Source: Caldifarciminota bacterium
Lineage (GTDB): Bacteria > Hydrothermota > Hydrothermia > B15-G9 > WFZT01
Assembly (NCBI GenBank): GCA_026986655.1
Contig: JALSOD010000190.1
Span: 1-35,467 of the forward strand
Length of the DNA: 35,467 nt
Direction of reading: 5' to 3'
Part shown: positions 30,504 through 35,467 of the stretch, in pieces
How the letters are laid out: every line of letters starts with the position of its first letter
Position numbering within the stretch: position 1 is the first letter of the stretch
The notes under the pieces: generated by a model
Told to the model about the DNA's origin: nothing
The model's database searches: none
Seen by the model: the letters and a program-made list of their open reading frames with translations, nothing else
Made by a program: the position numbers and the translations under genes

Positions 30504-30898
30504 ACGTCAACGTATTCGTTTACTGGCTTTGCGGTCATCCTGAGTTTGGCGGGAAAGCCAAGAAGTGGGTCGAAAAGATCGAAAAGGAAAGAAATTTTGT
30601 AACTTCAACACTAACCCTTTACGAGACTATCGTAATCGTTGCTGGATTGACGAATAACAGTTTAAAGGACGAAAACTTCGTTAAGACTGTCATCGACTCT
30701 TTTGAGAGTTTGAAGAGTTTAAAGATCGAACCGCTCGTCAAAGAAGATTTTGCAAACGGGGTAGAAATTATGAACAATTTTGGATTAGATTTCGAAGATT
30801 CGTTGCACTTAGCGGTAGCTCTGAGGAAAAACGTAGATGAAATCGTTTCAAACGATACCGACTTCGATAAGGCTAAGGTAAAGAGAGTTTTTAGTTAA
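30485..30898 (+). CDS. PIN-domain toxin (VapC-like)
   Basis: 137 residues with acidic residues D7 (YVDVNVFVYWL), E47 (LYETIVIVAGL), D105 (LDFEDSLHLAVA) and D124 (VSNDTDFDK), the full PIN active site. Partner of the overlapping AbrB-type antitoxin. The 3' end overlaps by 8 bp the convergent small gene at 30891-31163. Confidence 0.92.
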   Translation: MVKRYVDVNVFVYWLCGHPEFGGKAKKWVEKIEKERNFVTSTLTLYETIVIVAGLTNNSLKDENFVKTVIDSFESLKSLKIEPLVKEDFANGVEIMNNFGLDFEDSLHLAVALRKNVDEIVSNDTDFDKAKVKRVFS

Positions 30899-31163
30899 TT
30901 AACTCATCGTCTTCGGAGAGTATGTCTTCGACGTCGAACGACTCTTCAATGAATTCTGGTATATTTAGTTCGTCTTTGAGCGCTTCTTTGACTTTCTCCG
31001 CCAATTCTTCGTAGTGTTCAACTTTCGTGTGGTAGATATCTCTGACGATTTCGTTTTCTGGATTGAACTCCTTAATTCTCTTTAGCAGATACTTTAGTGC
31101 TTCGTATTGCCAAAGGACATAGTCTTCCTTAGAGATTCTGTTTATTGCTTTGACTCTTATCAC
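30891..31163 (-). CDS. Small acidic helical protein, divergent from the FilR1-like regulator
   Basis: 90 residues from a GTG at 31163 (IRVKAINRISKEDYVLWQYE). A longer frame to 31391 is antisense to the regulator and is not believed. Long helices (ALKYLLKRIKEFNPENEIVR; YEELAEKVKEALKDELNIPE) end in an acidic tail (DVEDILSEDDELIN). Family not recognised. The 52-bp gap to the regulator start at 31216 holds TATA-like sequences for both directions. Confidence 0.55.
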   Translation of the reverse strand: MIRVKAINRISKEDYVLWQYEALKYLLKRIKEFNPENEIVRDIYHTKVEHYEELAEKVKEALKDELNIPEFIEESFDVEDILSEDDELIN

Positions 31164-31215
31164 TTCATATATTTCGCAAATCTTTAATAGTTGGTTGTTT
31201 CTATCGACACGTAGT

Positions 31216-32024
31216 ATGCAGATATTGAATGTTCTTTTATCATACAAAGTTTTAAAGGTTTTGAGGGAGCTATCGCTGAAACCTAAGACGAAGGAAGAGT
31301 TAAGAGAAAGTGTAAGCACATCAGTTTCGTCGCTTCTACAGATCCTTGATAAGATGATTGAGTTAGGGTTAATAGAGAGAGAAGACGACACGTTTAGGAT
31401 TACACCTAAGGGTAAGTTTATTCTGCTAATTCAAGAGACTGTAAGGAAGTATGAGAAATTAAATTTTTAGAGAAATTAGAATTGAACGAGTACGACCTCG
31501 AAGACTTGCCGAATTACCTCGTTGCGAGGTTTTACGAGCTTAGTGAGGTGAGAGTGGTCGAGAGAGACGAGGACGTATTCACGCCACACGAGGAGTTCAT
31601 AGAAAATCTGACGAAATCTGAAGAGATATACGGGTATGCGTCGGTTTTCTTTCCGGAATACGTTGAAACGTTTCTGAGATTTGCTGAAGAGGACAAAAAG
31701 ATCGAAATAGTCGTTAACGGGAGAGTATTTAGTCGAATAGTTAGAGAATATAGGAGTGAGCTTGAGAAAGGGATATGCAAGAGAAACGTGAGTTTTTACG
31801 TTTCGAAAAGAGATTTTAGGTTTTCTTTCGTCGTTACCGACAAATTCTTCTCAATATCGTTTTACAGGAGGAACGGTTTCTTCGATTACAAGAGAGATTT
31901 CGTTTGCTTCAGCGAAGATTGTCTGCGGTGGGGTAGGGATCTGTTCAACTACGTTAAGGATAACTCCGTAAGAGTAGACAGAGTAAAGCTGAAAGAGTTG
32001 GTTCGGAGTCTACGATTATCCTAG
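31216..32024 (+). CDS. FilR1-like winged-helix regulator split by a -1 frameshift
   Basis: Frame 1 (31216-31470) is the wHTH: ILNVLLSYKVLKVLRELSLK, LLQILDKMIELGLIEREDDT, FRITPKGKFILLIQETVRKY. It ends NF-TAG. Frame -1 continues without loss (LEKLELNEYDLEDLPNYLVA) to 32024 with VFFPEYVETFLRFAEEDKKI and GRDLFNYVKDNSV, the FilR1-type sensor/middle domain. Together ~269 residues, normal for the family. The shift point is A AAT TTT followed at once by the stop (31461-31470), so either a recent indel or programmed recoding. The second half also overlaps the UbiA gene on the other strand by 71 bp. Confidence 0.7.
31461..31467 (+). other. Canonical -1 slippery heptamer A AAT TTT followed by stop
   Basis: In the reading frame of the upstream half the codons are TTA AAT TTT TAG. 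This gives X XXY YYZ with X=A and Y=T, which lets both tRNAs re-pair after a -1 slip and continue as TTA GAG AAA TTA GAA. A short hairpin ACCTCG-TTG-CGAGGT lies ~45 nt downstream, farther than the usual stimulator. Confidence 0.5.
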
Positions 32025-32651
32025 CTTTCCTCTCATCGATTAAGATTGCTATCTGTGTCAAGACGAAACTCGAAATTAAGACTGGATGAAAGTGAAATAA
32101 CGCCATCATATGTGCCACCATGTTCAGAAAACTCAAAAACACCTTGAAGTATTTTCCGAGAAGTTTCGGAAGGGTGAGTATTTCGTCTCTATCTATGTCC
32201 TTCAGGTCGAAAATTGCGGAGTTTACGAACAGTTTAAGGAAGTAGAAGGAAAATATTGGAAAATCGAACGTTTCGAGGGATAAGGTTATCGACAAACTCC
32301 ACGAAAGTCCTATGACCACATTTTTAACACCGCAACCGGCTTTTAACCTAAACCTTCTCCCCTTAAATTTTAAGCCGTAAGAGTAGAGGAAACCTACGGC
32401 GATTAGAAGTAAAGGAACTATCAAGATACCTCTTACTGCGTAAGCAATTAAGCCGAAGAAGTAAAAAGGATTGAGTGGTAAGTTTTTCCACCGTAGTCCT
32501 CTATTCTGTCAAAGCTGTAAATGCTAAGCGTTAGAAAGAACGCTCCTATTAGTAAAATCGGATCTGGACTTAGAGATAAAAGAATGTACGCGACGTACAA
32601 CCTCATAGCTCCAGAAACGGCAGTTGGTATCGATACAATTACGTTTCTCAT
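31954..32651 (-). pseudogene. UbiA-family prenyltransferase with one frameshift
   Basis: N-terminal part (32651-32448): MRNVIVSIPTAVSGAMRLYV and the first Asp motif SIYSFDRIEDYGGK. A -1 shift at an A5 run (32483-32487) is needed to continue NLPLNPFYFFGLIAYAVRGI into the C-terminal frame, which carries the second Asp-rich motif DLKDIDRDEILTLPKLLGK and several membrane helices. Combined length ~230 residues, short for UbiA. The two Asp motifs would bind prenyl diphosphate through Mg2+. Probably inactive unless the shift is an error. Confidence 0.65.
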
Positions 32652-32692
32652 CTCTCAAATACTTTAATCCATCTTATTGATCTAAATTTCTC

Positions 32693-32792
32693 GACTAAAT
32701 TCTTTAGTTACCATCTAAAAATTTAAGATGCCTACTAAAAATTTAGTTGCCAACTAAATCCTTCAAATGCCGACTAAAATTTTCATTTAACG
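32693..32792. repeat. Five tandem ~20-bp dyad repeats (operator array) upstream of the secreted-protein operon
   Basis: Units start at 32693, 32713, 32733, 32752 and 32772. The best copy is TACTAAAAATTTAGTTGCC, with the dyad ACTAAAAATTTAGT; each unit opens with CTAAA and most end with GCC or ACC. The ~20-bp period puts all units on one helix face. A TATA-like ATTAAATAA lies at ~32810, ahead of the gene at 32849. Confidence 0.7.
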
Positions 32793-32848
32793 ATAAAATA
32801 AAAATTAAATAATTGCTATGTGTAGGTTAAGTTGGTGGTGAAGGAAGT

Positions 32849-33352
32849 ATGCTAAGAAAGTTGTTAGAAGTGCTATTGGTTTTGGTGATGTTGGGAAGCG
32901 TAGTTAGTCCAGCGATGGCAGCAACTGAAAAGATAGACAAAAATACAAGAAAAATAAATATGAGAACAGAAATTTTTAGAGAATTGGATAATTTAAAAGC
33001 AAAGCTTGGGATGCACAACATATTTAAAATAGAAGTGGTGAAAAAATTCAGTAAAAAAGAAGATGTTGAGAAGATTGTTACAAACATCGTCAAGACTAAG
33101 CTTGACAATATAGGGTTAAATAAAAAAGATAAAATTAAAATAATAAAAACTATACAGAATTATCTTAAGTCAAAAAAGCTTAAGTCACCAGTAATTGCGA
33201 AAATTAAATGGCTCCCAGAAGGAGAAGAATCAATTGCCGTATTTGACAACGGTAAAATAGTATTTGACTCCTATACGTGGTTCTATGGAACTAAATTTGT
33301 TGCAAAGAAAAATACAAAGTCCTATGGCAACCAAATCCGTTCACTGGTCTGA
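32849..33352 (+). CDS. Secreted protein, N-terminal part (signal peptide); frameshifted into the next frame
   Basis: 167 residues. A Sec signal peptide occupies residues 1-24 (LLVLVMLGSVVSPAMA end), with likely cleavage after AMA. The rest is Lys-rich and helical (IFRELDNLKAKLGMHNIFKI; VEKIVTNIVKTKLDNIGLNK), then a beta strand (ESIAVFDNGKIVFDSYTWFY). GGTGAAGGA serves as ribosome site. The signal peptide shares LGSVVSP with the Cys-rich precursor at 34389. The frame at 33264-34064 appears to be its continuation after a +1 shift near an A5 run at ~33306. Confidence 0.65.
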   Translation: MLRKLLEVLLVLVMLGSVVSPAMAATEKIDKNTRKINMRTEIFRELDNLKAKLGMHNIFKIEVVKKFSKKEDVEKIVTNIVKTKLDNIGLNKKDKIKIIKTIQNYLKSKKLKSPVIAKIKWLPEGEESIAVFDNGKIVFDSYTWFYGTKFVAKKNTKSYGNQIRSLV

Positions 33353-34064
33353 TCATATGCCTCTCCACAAAGTAGTTGATATTTATAACATCTATGGAGT
33401 AAAGATAGCCACTTGGACATACTATGTTGACATTCTTACCGAGATATCCCCATCAAGTCAAATAGAACTTAGTGGAACTGGCTACATAGATGGGTCAGTA
33501 AAAGTGAAGATATCGACAGAGGGTTTCACCATAAATAAACCAGCTGTATTAATTGGGGATGGAGCATCAAGCGGTTACGCCTTTAACACATACGAATATG
33601 TTATAAAAGTAAAAATTACTACGCCAAATCAAGATTTAACGGACATAAATAAATACGACCACTTTGCAGCTGGAACAGGTTCAAGAATTGATGCCAATAA
33701 TGGAGAGGATTCGGCAAGCGTGTCCATAGGTGTTAGTTTGGGGCCGTTTAGTGTTACTAACACTCCAAATAATAACTTTGTGAAAGCGGAGGCTGGGGAT
33801 ACTTACGGTAGATATATAAAGATCATAAACAAATACAACCCATGGCATTTAACACATTTAGGTAACGATGTTGGAGTATATTTTGATGGTGGTGAAATGG
33901 GTTACAGCTTAAAATTTAGGGTAGGAGATAGCCTAAATCCAAGTTTAGGGACGGTCGATGTAACATATAAGATAAATTATATTGCAGTGCTTGGGGCTGT
34001 AGAATTCCACAGCGTAGCCTCTCCAGATACATATACAGCACATTTAGAGTTCATGAGAGGTTGA
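33264..34064 (+). CDS. Beta-rich extracellular domain, probable C-terminal continuation of the secreted protein
   Basis: The frame has an internal ATG at 33264 but no signal peptide or ribosome site, and its meaningful sequence begins after the overlap (TKSVHWSDHMPLHKVVDIYN). It is rich in beta strands, Gly, Thr and Asn (SGTGYIDGSVKVKISTEGFT; GTGSRIDANNGEDSASVSIG), as in archaeal surface proteins. No family recognised. Joined to the upstream part it would make a ~400-residue secreted protein. Stop at 34064 lies 5 bp before the next gene. Confidence 0.6.
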   Translation: MTPIRGSMELNLLQRKIQSPMATKSVHWSDHMPLHKVVDIYNIYGVKIATWTYYVDILTEISPSSQIELSGTGYIDGSVKVKISTEGFTINKPAVLIGDGASSGYAFNTYEYVIKVKITTPNQDLTDINKYDHFAAGTGSRIDANNGEDSASVSIGVSLGPFSVTNTPNNNFVKAEAGDTYGRYIKIINKYNPWHLTHLGNDVGVYFDGGEMGYSLKFRVGDSLNPSLGTVDVTYKINYIAVLGAVEFHSVASPDTYTAHLEFMRG

Positions 34065-34069
34065 GAAAT

Positions 34070-34402
34070 ATGATCAAATATCCAAAAATGGTCGTGTACT
34101 CTATAATTTTTTTGAATATCGTTATATTTTTGACGTCTATATTATATATTCCAAAACTCTTTAAATTTTCTATCTTATTTTCGTTATCTTCTATAGCTTT
34201 TATGTGTTTATACTTCAATGATAAAAAATTATTAGAAATATTAATTATTTTTATTATAATAATATTATTCGAATTTTTCTTGATAGATATTTTTCCGATA
34301 ATATCTGTTGGTATAGTTATATCTGTCATCGTATTTCCAATATTTTGTGGAGTGTTATGTCTTAAGAAAATCATGTCCGGTGACTGTAATGAAACGGGTT
34401 AG
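34070..34402 (+). CDS. Four-helix membrane protein, candidate immunity or export partner
   Basis: 110 residues from the ATG at 34070 with GAGGTTGAG just upstream; the TTG at 34061 is inside that site. Four membrane helices span ~7-27, 33-50, 56-75 and 78-98, with a short polar tail. Very A/T-rich codons. It overlaps by 14 bp the start of the Cys-rich precursor gene, so the two are co-translated. Small membrane proteins beside antimicrobial precursors often confer immunity; here that is inference. Confidence 0.65.
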   Translation: MIKYPKMVVYSIIFLNIVIFLTSILYIPKLFKFSILFSLSSIAFMCLYFNDKKLLEILIIFIIIILFEFFLIDIFPIISVGIVISVIVFPIFCGVLCLKKIMSGDCNETG

Positions 34403-35204
34403 GTTGTTGGTAGGAGTGTTGTTGGTTTTATTAATGCTCGGAAGCGTAGTTAGTCCAACGTTAGCTGTGAATGTCGAACAAAAGACTCCAGCATGTCCAA
34501 GTTGCTCAGAAGCTGTAACTGGAAAGTCAAAGATTGTAGTAATTGAAGCTAAAGGAATAGAGAGAAATACAATTCTTGCTAAGGCTTTGAAAAGTGAAGA
34601 TATGAGGAAAATTATGGACGAACTTACCAAGAAAGGTTACACTCTTAACCTATCGAGTGCCAAGATTGGTAAAATTATCACACAAAATCGCATAGCTGAG
34701 GTTGCGGTAATACCGATGAAGTCGAAGCAAGGGGAAGTTAGGTTGATCTATGTCTCAGTGAATGGAACTGTAAAAGTAAGAGCTGTTGAGGCTATTGAGA
34801 AAAGCGATCCAAAGCAAATTATAGTTTACCGCATAGAGAACGGAAAAATTGAAAGCTATGCCTTGCAAATTAAAGGAGAAGGATGTACAGAGACTTGCGG
34901 ACTTATCTGTGGGATGTCAAGCGCAACCATATGTTTAATTTTGTGCGCAGTCGTTGCAGATAATCCGGCGTGTGATATCGGATGCTCAATTGTTATGGGT
35001 GGCATTTGCGGTGCTGTGTGTGACCAGTGGTGCACAGGAAACATTAATCCATGTGATGCTGGGTGTGGAGCATTTTGTTCGGGAATGTGCGCAGGAGTAT
35101 GTATTGGTATAACTAAGTGGCTAGGAGTGCCAGAGCTCACGTACTTCTGCGAGAAATACGCGTGTTCTCCAGCTTGTACTGGAGTCTGTGAGGTAATATG
35201 TTGA
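34389..35204 (+). CDS. Secreted Cys-rich protein, halocin-C8-like archaeocin precursor candidate
   Basis: 271 residues from the ATG at 34389. Signal peptide 1-26 (VLLMLGSVVSPTLA). Residues 27-165 form an alpha/beta pro-region (CPSCSE, then ILAKALKSEDMRKIMDELTK; IVYRIENGKIESYALQIKG). Residues 166-271 hold 20 cysteines among small hydrophobic residues (CTETCGLICG, CGAFCSGMCAGVCIG, CSPACTGVCEVIC end). A pro-region plus C-terminal Cys-rich hydrophobic peptide is the layout of halocin C8, where the N-terminal part gives immunity. The Cys count here is about twice as high. Family assignment is tentative; secretion and the Cys domain are plain. Confidence 0.6.
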   Translation: MKRVRLLVGVLLVLLMLGSVVSPTLAVNVEQKTPACPSCSEAVTGKSKIVVIEAKGIERNTILAKALKSEDMRKIMDELTKKGYTLNLSSAKIGKIITQNRIAEVAVIPMKSKQGEVRLIYVSVNGTVKVRAVEAIEKSDPKQIIVYRIENGKIESYALQIKGEGCTETCGLICGMSSATICLILCAVVADNPACDIGCSIVMGGICGAVCDQWCTGNINPCDAGCGAFCSGMCAGVCIGITKWLGVPELTYFCEKYACSPACTGVCEVIC

Positions 35205-35467
35205 GCAAAAAGGATTTTTTAATTTTTCTTTTAAATTTTGGGGCAGGTTTGGCCGTGCTGATGGTAGCATTTCACTACTTTCTGTCTTTACCGGTTGAGA
35301 GTAGTTTCGTTGCGGCTTTGATCTTGTCTTTAGTTCTTGACGTTGCGTACATTCTAAACAAGAAAGTTAGGCGGATAAGGAGAGGGGACAAGGTAGTTTT
35401 AGTTATGCTAACATTGGTTTGTCTGGTTTACGGAACTCTTGCAATCCACCACATTTTCGTTCTATCA
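35198..35467 (+). CDS. Membrane protein following the Cys-rich precursor (3' end cut by window)
   Basis: 90 residues are readable and the frame is open at the window end. The ATG at 35198 overlaps the precursor stop (ATGTTGA), so it is translationally coupled. Hydrophobic segments FLIFLLNFGAGLAVLMVAFH, FVAALILSLVLDVAYIL and VVLVMLTLVCLVYGTLAIHH are separated by a basic loop (KKVRRIRRGDK). No family recognised; likely export, processing or immunity function (inference from position). Confidence 0.65.
   Translation, partial: MLSKKDFLIFLLNFGAGLAVLMVAFHYFLSLPVESSFVAALILSLVLDVAYILNKKVRRIRRGDKVVLVMLTLVCLVYGTLAIHHIFVLS

Noticed and set aside
30891..31391. Long form of the minus-strand gene starting at 31391
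   Set aside because: Its first 76 residues are antisense to the conserved wHTH domain of the FilR1-like gene; the GTG at 31163 is a better start.
32693..32792. CRISPR array
   Set aside because: The repeats are degenerate, contiguous and ~20 bp with no unique spacers, and no cas genes are present.

Overview
The window looks like chromosomal DNA of a thermophilic euryarchaeon, most likely an Archaeoglobales member. This is inferred from TATA-box promoters with short or no leaders, near-universal AGA/AGG arginine codons, an NAD operon that uses L-aspartate dehydrogenase (nadA-nadX-nadC), a FilR1-type regulator and many archaeal small-protein families. No tRNA, rRNA, CRISPR array or intact transposase was seen. 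Only about 5 kb (the NAD operon and the ATPase beside it) looks like housekeeping DNA. The rest is accessory: toxin-antitoxin (TA) modules, a defence island, a regulator and membrane-protein cassette, many decayed genes and a secreted Cys-rich protein operon.

Layout. 1-1304: partial XRE-cupin-methyltransferase regulator (-) with a dyad operator. 1504-3300: PIN remnant, DUF6788-type zinc protein and a divergent archaeal ATPase around a double dyad operator. 3357-5839: nadA-nadX-nadC (-) with two abutting 14-bp palindromes at the nadA start. 5983-6984: two broken genes and a DUF4406-like gene. 7040-10239: three UPF0175/DUF3368 TA pairs; the two on the minus strand are each followed by a third gene (DUF365, and a Cdc48-N-like gene with one in-frame TGA). 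10556-11741: membrane transglutaminase-like protein. 11957-23197: a minus-strand defence island of wHTH regulator, EVE protein, DUF499 ATPase, small helical protein, AbrB/PIN TA pair, DUF1156 DNA methylase, EVE-like protein and SNF2-type helicase with a C-terminal DUF3883-like domain. 23289-27909: small wHTH protein, zinc ribbon, G-quadruplex and hairpin block, SWIM protein, membrane proteins, YdjM-like hydrolase and a second DUF6788 gene. 28178-30898: convergent RelB/RelE-like pair, a decayed duplicate of the 1.75-2.31 kb locus, a broken wHTH gene and VapBC. 30891-32651: small helical gene, FilR1-like regulator split by a -1 frameshift, and a frameshifted UbiA-type prenyltransferase. 32693-35467: an operator array followed by an operon of two secreted proteins and two membrane proteins; the second secreted protein has 20 cysteines in its last 106 residues and resembles halocin-C8-type archaeocin precursors.

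The strongest new signal is a family of about ten dyads, CTTACCTAAC-N24-GTTAGGTAAG (or N23 with GTTTGGTAAG). They have near-fixed spacing and usually carry a TATA-like element between the half-sites. They occur in front of both intact DUF6788 genes, in front of the decayed copy, at other promoters and once inside a coding region. A regulon controlled by DUF6788 or a neighbouring regulator is the working inference. Other self-contained operator pairs sit beside the wHTH genes at 23.2 kb and 27.2 kb and upstream of the secreted-protein operon.
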